The notes: a model not told the origin generated them from the letters alone. DNA of 64,000 bases from Streptomyces smyrnaeus (GCF_017676345.1 NZ_JAFFZM010000001.1:124001-188000), one strand, 5' to 3'. Shown: positions 1 through 11,395, counted from the first letter of the stretch. A program made the numbers and translations.

Positions 1-2763
1 GAAGCCCAGGTGCTCGCGCTGCTCGGGGAACACCTCAGCAACGCGGAGATCGCCGCGCAGTTGGTCATCTCCGTACGTACCGTCGAGTCGCATGTCTCCT
101 CGCTGCTGCGCAAGCTGCAGCTGCCGGACCGGCGGGCGCTCGCCCGGCACGCCGCCGAGTCCGCCCGCACGCAGGAGTCGCGCCCGGCGCCCGCCCTCCC
201 GGAGCCGCTGACGGCGTTCATCGGCCGGGTGCGGGAGCGCGGGGAGTTGGCCGAGGCGGTGCGGGGGCACCGGCTGGTGACCGTGGTGGGCCCGGGCGGG
301 GTGGGCAAGACGCGCCTCGCGCTGGCGGTGGCGGCGGACGTGGCCGACGACTTCGACGGGGTGTGGTTCGTCGACCTGGTGCCGATCACCGAGCCGGGCC
401 GCGTGGGGGCGGCGGTCGCGGCAGCCGTAGGTGTGGGCGAGCAGCCCGGGCACGGCATCGACGACGCGGTGCTGGCGGCGCTGGCGGAGCGCCGGGCGCT
501 GCTGGTGCTGGACAACTGCGAGCAGGTGCGCGACGGGGTGGCGCCGTTCCTGGAACGGCTGTTGGCGGCCTGTCCGCGGTTGCGGGTGCTCGTGACGAGC
601 CGGGCCAGGCTGATGGTGCCGTTCGAGCGGGCCTTCCCCCTCGCCCCGCTGTCGCGGGTCGGCGGCGACGAGTCGGAAGCGGTGGCCCTGTTCATGGACC
701 GGGCGGCGGCGGTCGGCCACCCGCCGGGTCCCGCGGTGAGCGAAGGGGTCGTGACCATCTGCGAACGCCTCGGCGGCATGGCGCTGGCGATCGAGCTGGC
801 GGCGGCGCGGTGGTCCACGCTCGGACTGGACGGACTGGCGACCGGCCTCTCCGATCAGCTGCGGATCCTCACCGGCGGGCCCCGCGCCGACGACCGGCAC
901 CGGTCGGTGCGGGCGGTGCTGGACTGGAGCCACGACCTGCTGGAGCCGCAGGATCAGGCGCTGCTGCGCCGGGTGTCGGTGTTCGTGGCGCCGTTCACCG
1001 CCGAGGCGGCGGCCGAGGTCGCCGGGTTCGCCCCGCTGGATCCGGCCGAGGTCGTCGACGGGCTCGGCAGGCTCGCCGAGCAGAGCCTGCTCGCTGTGAC
1101 ACCGTCCGCGACGGGCACCCGGTACCACGGGCTGGAGACCATCCGGCAGTACGGCACGGAGCGGCTCGCCGACGCCGGCGAGTTGATCGAGGTCCGATCC
1201 CGCCACCTGGAGTGGTGCTCGACGGGCGCGACCGTTCTCAGGGGAGCGTCGGGTGCCGACTGGCGGGCCCGGTTCGACGACGTGGCGGACGATCTGCGGG
1301 CCGCCCTCACCTGGGCCGCCGACCGGCCCGAGCGGCGCGCGGACGCACATCGTCTGGCCGTCTCGCTGGCCGAGTTGGCCTTCTCCCGCAACCTGCTGGG
1401 CGAGTCGCAGCAGCGGTACGAGCAGGCGGCCGGACTCGCCGACGACGCCGCCGGTGCCGCGGCGCTGCGGCAGGCCGCCGCGGTGGCCGGGTGCCGCAGG
1501 CTGGGCGACGACATGTACCGGCTGCACCGTGCCGCCGGGGAGGCCGCGAGCCGGGCCGGGGACAGCGTCGGGGCCGGTTGCGACCTGGCGGCGGCGGCCA
1601 CCGTCGCCTACCGCTTCTCCACCTCGTTCACGCGGATTCCTCCCGTGGAGGAGGTGGTGGCCATGCTCGCGGAGGCGCGAGAGCTGTCCGGCGACGCCCC
1701 GGACGGCGAGGCGGCGGTGGCGCTGGCCGAGGCGGCGGTGGTCGCGGACGCGTACGGCGCGCTGCAGGGGGACACGGACAACACCGCCCAGGAGACGGTC
1801 GGGTGTGCCGAGCGGGCCGTCGCGCTCGCCCGGCGTACGGGCGACCCGGTGGCGGAATCCGCCGCCCTCGACGCGCTCTCCGGCGCCCGCAGCTGGACCG
1901 GTGACGCCTTCGCCGTCGCTGCCGCCGCCCGGCGCCGCATCGACGTGCTGGCTTCCGTGCCGCCCGGCCCCGGCGGTACGCACGAGTTGATGGACGCCCT
2001 CGCCATGGCCGCCGGGACCGCCCTCGGTGTGGGCGAACTGGCGGAGGCCCGGCGATGGGGAAGTCGGCTCGCCGACCATCCGCTGCTGGCCGAGGCCGGC
2101 CACCATGCCGCGTCCTGGCTCCTGGTCGCGGACGCGTTCGCCGGCCGTGCCGACGACGTGCTCGGCCGCAGCGTCCCGTTCCTCGACTCGTGGGAGCACA
2201 GTGGCCGCCCACGGTCGCTCTCCCTGGGCGCCGCGGCCTCCTCGGTCGCCATGATCCATGGTCTGCGCGGTGACCAGGACGCCCGCTCGGCCTGGCTCTC
2301 GACCGTCGAGCGGGCGGATACGGCGCCGCAGCACCGGCACGGCTACGGTGCGGTCTTCGACGCCATGGTGCTGCTCCACCAGGGGGAGGTGGACGTGGCG
2401 CTGGAGCGGGTGGCGCCCGAGCCGGACCGGGTGTGGAAGTGGGTGTGCTGGATCTGGCTGCACTGGTACCTGGCCCTCAGGGCGGAGGCTGCCGTACTCG
2501 CCGGGCATCCGGACGCCCGGGCCCGGATCGACGCCGCCAGGGCCGTCGTCGCCGGCAACCCGGTCGCCACCGCCCAGGTGGATCGCGCGCAGGCGCTGCT
2601 CGACGGCGATCTGGCGGGGCAACTCACCACCGCTGCGGCGTTCGACGCGGCCGGCTGCCCCTACCAGTCGGCGCGTACGCTGCTGCTCGCCGGGGGCGGG
2701 CACACCGCCGCCGGCGCCGCCGCCCTTGCCGCACTCGGCCTCGCCCCCACGGCCGCCCGGTAG
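1..2763 (+). CDS. LuxR-type HTH / NB-ARC-like ATPase transcriptional regulator, 5' end outside window
   Basis: Large cytoplasmic regulator. The first codons already lie inside a LuxR/GerE helix-turn-helix (LSNAEIAAQL, then TVESHVSSLLRKL), so the true start is upstream; the GTG at 10 is not the start. After a short linker comes a P-loop ATPase with Walker A GPGGVGKTR (about residue 94) and Walker B LLVLDNCEQ (about residue 163), the winged-helix part of AfsR/LAL-type STAND proteins, and a long Ala-rich TPR-like C-terminal half. HTH at the N-terminus is opposite to classical MalT/LAL regulators, which carry it at the C-terminus. Ends TAG. Target and ligand unknown. Family call strong, function inferred. 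Confidence 0.85.
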   Translation, partial: EAQVLALLGEHLSNAEIAAQLVISVRTVESHVSSLLRKLQLPDRRALARHAAESARTQESRPAPALPEPLTAFIGRVRERGELAEAVRGHRLVTVVGPGGVGKTRLALAVAADVADDFDGVWFVDLVPITEPGRVGAAVAAAVGVGEQPGHGIDDAVLAALAERRALLVLDNCEQVRDGVAPFLERLLAACPRLRVLVTSRARLMVPFERAFPLAPLSRVGGDESEAVALFMDRAAAVGHPPGPAVSEGVVTICERLGGMALAIELAAARWSTLGLDGLATGLSDQLRILTGGPRADDRHRSVRAVLDWSHDLLEPQDQALLRRVSVFVAPFTAEAAAEVAGFAPLDPAEVVDGLGRLAEQSLLAVTPSATGTRYHGLETIRQYGTERLADAGELIEVRSRHLEWCSTGATVLRGASGADWRARFDDVADDLRAALTWAADRPERRADAHRLAVSLAELAFSRNLLGESQQRYEQAAGLADDAAGAAALRQAAAVAGCRRLGDDMYRLHRAAGEAASRAGDSVGAGCDLAAAATVAYRFSTSFTRIPPVEEVVAMLAEARELSGDAPDGEAAVALAEAAVVADAYGALQGDTDNTAQETVGCAERAVALARRTGDPVAESAALDALSGARSWTGDAFAVAAAARRRIDVLASVPPGPGGTHELMDALAMAAGTALGVGELAEARRWGSRLADHPLLAEAGHHAASWLLVADAFAGRADDVLGRSVPFLDSWEHSGRPRSLSLGAAASSVAMIHGLRGDQDARSAWLSTVERADTAPQHRHGYGAVFDAMVLLHQGEVDVALERVAPEPDRVWKWVCWIWLHWYLALRAEAAVLAGHPDARARIDAARAVVAGNPVATAQVDRAQALLDGDLAGQLTTAAAFDAAGCPYQSARTLLLAGGGHTAAGAAALAALGLAPTAAR

Positions 2764-2859
2764 CCGACTGCCGCCCCGGCACGCGCCGGGGCGGCCGGCC
2801 GCGTGGCAGGCGTCGGCACAGCCCGCCTCGCCGAGCGCCCGTTCATCGAGCGCGCGAAC

Positions 2860-3312
2860 CTAGCGCACCGCCTGCTGCACCAGTGCGGCGATCCGCTCCT
2901 CCACCTCGGCCGTCGCCTCGGTCAGGGCGAAAGCGGTCGCCCACATCGAGCCCTCGTCCAGCTTCGCCGGGTCGTTGAACCCGAGCGTCGCGTAGCGGGC
3001 CTTGAACTTCGCCGCGCTCTGGAAGAAGCACACGACCTTGCCGTCCAGTGCGTAGGCGGGCATCCCGTACCAGAGCTTCGGCGCGAGCGTCGGAGCGTTG
3101 GCCGTGATGACGGCGTGGACGCGCTCGGCCAGGATCCGGTCGGCGTCCGGCATCTCGGCGATCTTCGCGAGCACGTCCCGCGCGGCCTCCGCCTCCTTCT
3201 CCGCACGCGAGGTGCGACGTGCGGCCTTCTTCTGCTCCTGGGCGTGCTCCTTCATCGCGGCCCGCTCCTCGGCCGTGAACCCCTCGTAGGTGCTGCTCTG
3301 TGCGCTGGTCAT
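2860..3312 (-). CDS. DUF1801 (YdhG-like) domain protein
   Basis: 150-residue soluble protein. A Lys/Ala-rich charged N-terminal helix (residues 10-50) is followed by the DUF1801 fold: [14 protein letters not shown], then [12 protein letters not shown] and [21 protein letters not shown]. This family is also annotated as iron-chaperone-like (frataxin-like YdhG), but activity is unproven. I chose the ATG at 3312 because the domain begins soon after it; the frame stays open upstream without homology. It is divergent from the SMI1-like gene at 3491 and shares a 178-bp upstream region with it. Confidence 0.75.
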   Translation of the reverse strand: MTSAQSSTYEGFTAEERAAMKEHAQEQKKAARRTSRAEKEAEAARDVLAKIAEMPDADRILAERVHAVITANAPTLAPKLWYGMPAYALDGKVVCFFQSAAKFKARYATLGFNDPAKLDEGSMWATAFALTEATAEVEERIAALVQQAVR

Positions 3313-3490
3313 GGTCGCTCCTGCCGTCGTGGGTCGGACGCCCGGCCTGTCCGGTCGGGCCCCGGTCGCTGTGGTCACAGCCTCCCTCGCACCGAGCCGG
3401 CCCGCCTCCGTGCCGAGCACGGAAACCACCACGGAAAGCTCCACTGTCGGCAACGGAACTTGTCAGTGGTGGGTCGTAGGGTCCGGTGCC

Positions 3491-3883
3491 ATGAGTCTTC
3501 CTCCCGTCGCGGAGTCCTGGGCCCGCATCGACACATGGCTGTCCCAGCACGCTCCCCTCAGCCACGCCCGGTTACGTCCTCCCGCCTTTGAGGCGGACAT
3601 CGCGGCCGCGCAGCGTGCACTCGATGTCACGTTCCCCGCCGATCTGGTGGCGTCATTGCGCTGCCACGACGGCGTGGAACTGCTGGACGGGGCGCCGGTG
3701 CTGGCGTACAACGGGCCGCCCTCCGGCCTCGCGGACATCGTCAAGAGCACCGAGCTGCTGCGTGAGGTCGACGCGGACCTGGCCGACGACGCGGAGGAAC
3801 ACTGCCGGGCAGCGCCGACGTCCGGTCCCGGGGAGAGGGGGCGGCCTGTCCCTCTCCCCGGCGGCAGGTCTCAGGCGGCGTAG
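3491..3883 (+). CDS. SMI1/KNR4-like protein, apparently C-terminally truncated
   Basis: 130 residues. The first half matches the SMI1/KNR4 (SUKH) start: WARIDTWLSQHAP, then DIAAAQRALDVTFPADLVA and the helix ending in RCHDGVELLDGAP. Family members are usually longer and end in an ordered beta sheet. Here the tail after about residue 105 (GERGRPVPLPGG) is low-complexity and runs 13 bp into the 3' end of the convergent gene at 3871. This suggests a deletion or frameshift and a decaying gene. SUKH proteins often act as immunity proteins to secreted toxins; no toxin gene is visible nearby. It carries a TTA codon at 3572-3574, so expression may need bldA tRNA. Confidence 0.6.
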   Translation: MSLPPVAESWARIDTWLSQHAPLSHARLRPPAFEADIAAAQRALDVTFPADLVASLRCHDGVELLDGAPVLAYNGPPSGLADIVKSTELLREVDADLADDAEEHCRAAPTSGPGERGRPVPLPGGRSQAA

Positions 3884-4434
3884 AAGTGCCACCCCTGGCG
3901 CTGCGAGGGGTGGTCGCCCCACATCCGCTTGAGGTCGATGTAGGTGTCCCCCTCGCCGCGGGCGGTCAGCGCCAGGTCCTCGTCGCGGTAGGAGACGATG
4001 CCGTAGTCAGGGTTCTGCGGGTCGGTACCGGGGACGGGCTCCAGAAGCCACCACTGGTCCTTGTTGCGGTTGGAGCAGTCGCGGAGGTAGACGATGCTGT
4101 TCTCACCGTTCTCGTTGGTGGCGCAAGCACCGGCCGAACTCTGCAACTGGTAGACCGCCCGCCCGTTGGAGGTGGCGACCCGGTCGAAGCGCCACGTGGT
4201 CTTCCAGCCCTTGGGAGCGGTGCTGGGATAGACCTGAAGGTAGGTCCCCGCGTTCCCCTTGGTGTCGTCGGGGAGCATGTAGTTGCCGGTCACCTGGCTG
4301 ACGGCGATGAACTCGCCCGAGGGAACGGCCCGCTGGGAGGAGTCGGCCGCGGCCGGTGCGGCGGCCAGAGCGGTGCCGGTGAGTGCGGTGGCGGCGAGGG
4401 CGGTCAGGATCCTGCGGGCGGTGCGAGCGAACAT
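3871..4434 (-). CDS. Secreted protein, possible ricin-like beta-trefoil
   Basis: 187 residues with a Sec signal peptide (Arg-containing n-region, Ala/Leu core, cleavage near APAAADS). The mature part has motifs reminiscent of beta-trefoil or RICIN lectin repeats (VYQLQSSAGACATNENG, then NKDQWWLLEPVPG), with two Cys that could pair (GACAT and RDCSN). No catalytic motif is seen, so a carbohydrate-binding or inhibitor-like role is only a guess. Start ATG 4434 is supported by GGAG six bases upstream and by the signal peptide; the longer frame to 4557 lacks both. Its 3' end overlaps the convergent SMI1-like gene. Confidence 0.7.
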   Translation of the reverse strand: MFARTARRILTALAATALTGTALAAAPAAADSSQRAVPSGEFIAVSQVTGNYMLPDDTKGNAGTYLQVYPSTAPKGWKTTWRFDRVATSNGRAVYQLQSSAGACATNENGENSIVYLRDCSNRNKDQWWLLEPVPGTDPQNPDYGIVSYRDEDLALTARGEGDTYIDLKRMWGDHPSQRQGWHFYAA

Positions 4435-4707
4435 ACCGACTCCATGCAGTAGCAATTCCGATACCGTGCGTTGCCGACAGTAGGGCCGGGATGCCGCGCG
4501 AGGGGGAGGAACTGAGCATCGCTGCAGGGCGTTCGAAGTGATCAGGCCATGGATCACGCTGCCGGCGGCGCCTCAGAAACGTTCCGGAAGCCTCCAAGGC
4601 CGCCGAAACTCGGCAGATTTCGTTCGCTCGGCCCCGGCCTCGACCGTCCGCACGCCCCCACAGAGCGGGACGCACCCGCCGTCGGACGCCCGGCAACGTG
4701 CGAGATC

Positions 4708-5331
4708 ATGTTCGACATGTTCGAGCGCTTCCGCCGTCGGCGCCCCGCCCGACCGCCGCACGAGGCACCCCTGTCCGCCCACCAGCTGTGGCTCGTCTCC
4801 CTGTCCGCTCCGGTCAACCGCGGCCGGGAAGCTTCCCGCACCACCCTGTACCCCTTCCGGCACCGGGACGACGCCGAGGCCGAGCGATGGCTGCGCGAAC
4901 AGTGGGAGATCCCGGACCGGGACGAGCTGCTGCACAGGCTGGACGGGCTGCTCAAGGACGGCTACCGGGCGCCGCTGCGCGAGCAGACGGGCGCCGATCC
5001 GCTGGCCTGGGACGTGGCCCTCTACTGCGATGTCGTCCGCAAGGGCTACGCCGCCGGCCATCTCGACGCACCGACGGCATGGGAGCTGCTGGGCGCCACC
5101 ATCATGCCCACGGTCGCGGCCTACGACTCGTGGCGGGCCTACGCGACGGACTATCTGCTGGTGCGCAAGGTGTGGATGGAAGGCCTGCGCGCCACCCCCG
5201 ACGAGGGCTTCCCCGCCCCACAGGCCATCTCGGACGCCCATCTGCGCGCCCTCCTGGACCCCGCCAACCACGCCAGCCCCTGGAACCAGGCCCCTTGGCA
5301 TGTGATCAGCCTCCCGGACCGACCGCTGTGA
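4708..5331 (+). CDS. DUF1266-type protein
   Basis: 207 residues, soluble. The C-terminal two thirds resemble the DUF1266 family (E. coli YbeR/YbeU): alternating helices with WDVALYCDVVRKGYAAGH, then AWELLGATIMPTVAAYDSW and DYLLVRKVWMEG. The function of the family is unknown. The frame is open from 4549, but the stretch before ATG 4708 is Pro/Arg-rich without family similarity, so 4708 is preferred; the ribosome binding site is weak. Upstream of the kdp operon with a 187-bp gap. Confidence 0.65.
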   Translation: MFDMFERFRRRRPARPPHEAPLSAHQLWLVSLSAPVNRGREASRTTLYPFRHRDDAEAERWLREQWEIPDRDELLHRLDGLLKDGYRAPLREQTGADPLAWDVALYCDVVRKGYAAGHLDAPTAWELLGATIMPTVAAYDSWRAYATDYLLVRKVWMEGLRATPDEGFPAPQAISDAHLRALLDPANHASPWNQAPWHVISLPDRPL

Positions 5332-5450
5332 CCGACCGGCCGCCCGCCCCTCCCCCGCGTCACCGCAGGTCAGAGGGTGCCCGTGGGGCGAAAGGTTAGG
5401 AAAGCATCAAAGGCGGCCTCCCGGCCGTAAGGGAGCTGTCAACAAAAGGC

Positions 5451-5462
5451 TCGACCGGTCGA
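5451..5462. promoter_or_regulatory. 12-bp perfect palindrome upstream of kdp
   Basis: TCGACCGGTCGA, 57 bp before the first mini-gene of the kdp operon, in an A-richer stretch. It could be an operator for a K+-responsive or other regulator. No KdpD/KdpE genes are present in the window. Role inferred from position only. Confidence 0.3.
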
Positions 5463-5518
5463 AAAGGCGTTTTCCTCAAGGGGTCCATCACAACCCCGAG
5501 CCTCACTGAGGAGCACCG

Positions 5519-5602
5519 ATGGCCGACGCGGCCTTCGTCGTCACCACTGTCGCGGTCTTCGCGCTGGTGGCGTTCATCGCCAAGGGGGTGGCGAAGCTGT
5601 GA
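5519..5602 (+). CDS. 27-residue membrane mini-protein heading the kdp operon
   Basis: A single hydrophobic helix ([15 protein letters not shown]) followed by a short basic tail KGVAKL. ATG preceded by GAGGAG at ideal spacing. Its TGA at 5600 overlaps the GTG of kdpF at 5599, so the two are translationally coupled. I do not recognise a named family. Its place directly before kdpF and its single-helix design suggest an accessory to the Kdp complex or a leader controlling kdpF translation. Well supported as an ORF by RBS and coupling; function unknown. Confidence 0.65.
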   Translation: MADAAFVVTTVAVFALVAFIAKGVAKL

Positions 5603-5688
5603 CTGCCGAGAACATATCCGGCCTGATCGTGGCCGTCGCCCTGCTGGGTTACCTCGTCCTCGCCCTTGTGTATCCGGAGAGGTTCTGA
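5599..5688 (+). CDS. kdpF: KdpF subunit of K+-transporting ATPase
   Basis: 29 residues: a short polar start, one transmembrane helix ([16 protein letters not shown]) and the signature end YPERF, matching the small KdpF subunit in length and pattern. KdpF sits beside KdpA in the inner membrane and stabilises the KdpABC complex. GTG start overlaps the stop of the upstream mini-gene; kdpA follows 8 bp later. Confidence 0.88.
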   Translation: MTAENISGLIVAVALLGYLVLALVYPERF

Positions 5689-5696
5689 GCACCGGC

Positions 5697-7396
5697 ATGA
5701 CCCCGTTCCTCGCCGCTGTACTCCAGCTCGTCGCGCTGATCGGCGCGCTCGCCCTGGCCTACCGCCCGCTGGGCGACCACATGGCCCGCGTCTACTCCTC
5801 CGACCGTCATCTGCGGGTCGAGAGGTGGATGTACCGGGCCATCGGCGCCGACCCCGACGCCGATATGCGCTGGCCCGCCTATCTGCGCGGTGTGCTCGCC
5901 TTCTCCGCGGCCGGCGTACTGTTCCTGTATCTGCTGCAGCGTCTCCAGGGCTCGCTGCCCGGCTCGCTCGGCTTCTCCTCCATCGACCCGGACCAGGCGT
6001 TCAACACCGCCGCGTCCTTCGTGTCCAACACCAACTGGCAGTCCTACTCCGGCGAACAGGCCATGGGCCACGTCGTGCAGACCGCCGGTCTGGCCGTGCA
6101 GAACTTCGTCTCCGCCGCCGTCGGTATGGCCGTGGCGATGACCCTGGTGCGAGGCTTCGCCCGTACCCGGGCGCAGGGCTCCACCGGTTTGGGGGGCGCA
6201 CCGCACGGCACCGGAGGGCTCGGCAACTTCTGGGCCGACCTGGTCCGGGGCGTGCTCCGGATCCTGCTGCCGATCTCGGTGGTCGGAGCGCTGGTACTGG
6301 TCGCCTGCGGTGCCATCCAGAACTTCGCCGGCATCCACGAGGTCGGTCGGTTCACCGGTGGCTCGCAGCAGTGGAACGGCGGGGCGGTCGCCTCGCAAGA
6401 GGTCATCAAGGAGTTGGGGACCAACGGTGGCGGCTACTTCAACGCCAACTCCTCCCACCCCTTCGAGAACCCGAACGGCTTCAGCAATCTCTTCGAGATC
6501 TTCCTGATCCTGCTGATCCCCTTCGCTCTGACGCGCACGTTCGGCCGCATGGTCGGCAGCGTCCGGCAGGGGTACGCGGTGCTCGCCACGATGGTGGGCA
6601 TCTGGATCGGCTTCGTCCTGCTCATGTGGGCCACCGAGTTCGCCGGCCACGGCCCGGCGTTCGAGGCCGCCGGGGGTGCGATGGAGGGCAAGGAGACGAG
6701 GTTCGGAATCGGCGCGTCGTCGATCTTCGCGGTCTCCACGACCCTGACCTCGACGGGCGCCGTCGACTCCTTCCACTCCTCCTACACGGGCCTGGGCGGC
6801 GGCATCGCCATGCTGGGCATGCAACTGGGCGAGATCGCCCCCGGTGGGGTGGGTTCGGGCCTGTACGGCATGCTGATCATGGCGATCATCGCGGTGTTCA
6901 TCGCGGGGCTGATGGTGGGCCGTACGCCCGAGTACCTGGGCAAGAAGATCGGCACTCGCGAGATCAAGCTGGCGGCCTGCTACCTCCTCGTCACCCCGGC
7001 GCTGGTGCTCTGCTTCACCGCCGCGGCCATGTCGCTGGACACCCCCGCGCACTCGATGACCAACAGCGGAGCGCACGGGTTCTCCGAGGTCCTGTACGCC
7101 TACACCTCCGGAGCCAACAACAACGGCTCGGCCTTCGCCGGGTTGAACGCGGACACCCAGTGGTTCAACACCACCATCGGGCTGGCGATGCTGCTCGGCC
7201 GGTTCGTACCGATGGTGTTCGTCCTCGCGCTGGCCGGCTCGCTCGCCCAGCAGCGGCCGATCCCGGCGACGGCGGGCACGCTACGGACCGAGAAACCGCT
7301 GTTCACGGGTCTGTTGGTCGGCGTCATCATGATCGTCGCGGGGCTGACCTACTTCCCGGCGCTGGCGCTGGGCCCGCTCGCTGAAGGGCTGGCGGC

Positions 7397-7400
<4 letters not shown>
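5697..7400 (+). CDS. kdpA: K+-transporting ATPase subunit A
   Basis: 567 residues, the usual KdpA length. Potassium-binding, channel-like subunit of the Kdp P-type ATPase with about ten membrane helices. Selectivity-filter-type loops are visible: [54 protein letters not shown] and [15 protein letters not shown]. Stop TGA overlaps the kdpB ATG (ATGA), so the two are coupled. High-affinity K+ uptake is expected under K+ limitation. Confidence 0.97.
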
Positions 7401-9555
<2,155 letters not shown>

Positions 9556-9559
<4 letters not shown>

Positions 9560-10233
9560 CGACCATGAACACTTCCGTACGAAGCACCGCCCGACTGCTC
9601 TGGGCCGGCCTGCGCGCCCTGCTCGTCCTGACCCTGGTCTGCGGCGTCCTGTATCCGCTCGCGGTGACCGGGGTCGCACAGGCCGCCTTCCACGACAAGG
9701 CCAACGGCTCCGAGGTGCAAAGCGAAGGCAGGGTCGTCGGCTCCCGCCTCATCGGCCAGCGCTACGACCTGCCGCTGAAGAAGGGTCGGCAGACGCCCGC
9801 ACCCGACCTGAAGTGGTTCCAGCCCCGGCCCTCCGACGGCCTGGGCCAGAACTCCGTCAACACCCGGTACAAGCTGCTCGTCTCAGGCGCCACCAACCTC
9901 TCGGGCGACAGCGAAGAACTGCTCGAACGGGTCACCGACGCCAAGGCCGCGGTGGTCGAGGACAACAGCACCGCCGACCACGAGGTCGAGCCGTCGGATG
10001 TGCCGCCCGACGCGGTGACCTCCTCCGCTTCCGGCCTCGACCCGCACATATCGCCCGCGTACGCCGAACTCCAGGTCCATCGCGTCGCGGAGCGGAACCA
10101 CCTGGCTGTCGAGCGGGTGGCGGAGCTGGTCAAGAGGCACACCGACGGGCGCGTACTCGGCTTCATGGGAGAGCCGCGGGTCAATGTCCTGGAACTCAAC
10201 ATCGCCCTGGCAGAGCTGATCGAGAAGGACTGA
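9556..10233 (+). CDS. kdpC: K+-transporting ATPase subunit C
   Basis: 225 residues, slightly longer than typical (about 190-205). One N-terminal transmembrane helix ([21 protein letters not shown]), then a soluble domain with the family motifs [14 protein letters not shown] and [15 protein letters not shown]. The extra length lies between residues 110 and 150 ([15 protein letters not shown]), a normal feature of actinobacterial KdpC. GTG 9556 overlaps the kdpB stop; ATG 9565 is also possible. KdpC acts as an ATP-binding chaperone of the complex. Confidence 0.95.
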
Positions 10234-10256
10234 CCGCCTCGGCCGCCCGCCCCGAC

Positions 10257-10300
10257 CGGGAGCCGACGAGCAGCAGCACAGCGCTGCCCGTCGGCTCCCG
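10257..10300. terminator. Hairpin after kdpC
   Basis: Perfect 12-bp inverted repeat CGGGAGCCGACG / CGTCGGCTCCCG around a 20-base loop, 23 bp after the kdpC stop. No T tract, as usual for Streptomyces terminators. Confidence 0.6.
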
Positions 10301-10328
10301 CTGCTGGCTGCGATCGCTGCGACGCGCC

Positions 10329-10369
10329 GGGCGGGCCGGGCGGGCCGGGCGGGCCGGGCCGGGCGGGCC
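10329..10369. repeat. GGGCGGGCC tandem repeat
   Basis: The 9-bp unit GGGCGGGCC occurs three times in a row, then a GGGCC partial and one more full unit. G-run spacing would also allow a G-quadruplex on the plus strand. It lies between kdpC and the antisense KdpF-like gene. Confidence 0.7.
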
Positions 10370-10417
10370 AGACAGGGTGGGCGGTTCCGGGGGCTCCAAC
10401 GAATCGCTTTTCCGCCG

Positions 10418-10507
10418 TCAGAATTTGTCCGGGTACTTCCGCGCCAGGAGGAGATACCCGATCAGCGAGGCGGCCAGGAAAAGCCCCGCGATATTCACTT
10501 CTGCCAT
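10418..10507 (-). CDS. Second, orphan KdpF-like 29-residue membrane protein
   Basis: 29 residues, exactly the length of KdpF: polar start MAEVNIAG, one helix (LFLAASLIGYLLLAR) and end KYPDKF, parallel to the kdpF product ending VYPERF. ATG 10507 is preceded by AAGGAG at 8 bases, a strong ribosome binding site, so this is a real gene despite its size. It lies convergent to kdpC with no kdpA beside it. It may supply KdpF-type lipid-like stabilisation under separate control, or serve another transporter. Confidence 0.75.
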   Translation of the reverse strand: MAEVNIAGLFLAASLIGYLLLARKYPDKF

Positions 10508-10881
10508 ACTGAACAGCTCCTTGGTCCACGGAATTCTTCTGTGCTCCAGCCAAACCGCTGCCGCGAGGCGCGGGCTCACCGTTTGACACATTGCTGTCGT
10601 CGCCGATTCCGGAATTGACGCGGCGCTGGCTGATGAAGCCCGCCCCGCCACAGCGGAGGCTTCGTCGTTGGAACGACTGACGACGGCTGCGGTAATGCCT
10701 TTCTTCCCGCGTACGCCACACGGTCCCGTCACATCTCGGCACCCTCCAACCTCGGGCGAGGGGCGGAGTGTTGTATTTTTGTAGCATTCTTCGACTGCAG
10801 GACGAGGGGTGGGGAGTACGGCGATTCTCGGTCCGTGACCCGGATGGCCGACAAAAGTCCGTGAGCGTGCAAGGAGGGGAC
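10508..10881. other. Intergenic region before the thioesterase gene
   Basis: 374 bp without a supported gene. It holds the upstream region of the minus-strand KdpF-like gene, a TTGACA-like hexamer (around 10582) and an AT-rich run TTGTATTTTTGTAGCAT near 10771-10787 that could be a promoter for the thioesterase gene. Upstream in-frame codons exist but show no family similarity. Confidence 0.4.
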
Positions 10882-11340
10882 GTGGACGAGCAGACCGCCG
10901 CGGACGAGCGGGCCGGCCTGGAGCAGGCGAGCCCGGAGGTCCAGGAGCGTATTCGAAAGAGTTTCGACAGCCAGGGGCTGATGAGTCACCTGGGCGCCCG
11001 TATCACGCACATCGGGCCCGGACGGGTGCACATCGTGCTGCCCAGTCGGCCGGAAGTCACCCAGCAGGACGGCTATGTCCACGCCGGAGCCACCAGCGCC
11101 GTCGCGGACAGCGCGGGCGGTTACGCGGCGTTCACCCTCTTTCCCCCGGACAGCTCGGTACTCACCGTGGAGTACAAGGTGAACCTTCTCGCGCCCGCCA
11201 TCGGCGATCGGATCGAGGCGGTGGGGACGGTCCTGCGGTCCGGACGGACACTGACCGTGTGCCGACTGGAGGTGTTCGGTGTTCAGGATGACCGGCGAAA
11301 GCTCGTCGCGACCGGCCAGCAGACACTGATCTGCGTGTGA
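10882..11340 (+). CDS. PaaI-type hotdog-fold thioesterase
   Basis: 152 residues with a single hotdog domain: HIGPGRVHIVLPSRPEVTQQ, then the catalytic-helix region GYVHAGATSAVADSAGGYAA, and LTVEYKVNLLAPAIGD. Likely hydrolyses acyl- or aryl-CoA thioesters as PaaI relatives do. The start is set at GTG 10882, placed right after AAGGAGGGG; the frame is open to 10768 but the extra residues are not family-like. The methyltransferase at 11396 follows 55 bp later on the same strand. Confidence 0.85.
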   Translation: MDEQTAADERAGLEQASPEVQERIRKSFDSQGLMSHLGARITHIGPGRVHIVLPSRPEVTQQDGYVHAGATSAVADSAGGYAAFTLFPPDSSVLTVEYKVNLLAPAIGDRIEAVGTVLRSGRTLTVCRLEVFGVQDDRRKLVATGQQTLICV

Positions 11341-11395
11341 GGCCGGGCCCGGTGGCCCGATTCTGTGCCCAGCGGCTCGGTTCTACGATGAGGCG

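Noticed and set aside
363..1904. Long plus-strand frame of 513 codons inside the first gene
   Set aside because: Arg/Gly-rich shadow of the LuxR-ATPase gene; no domain and wrong codon-position bias.
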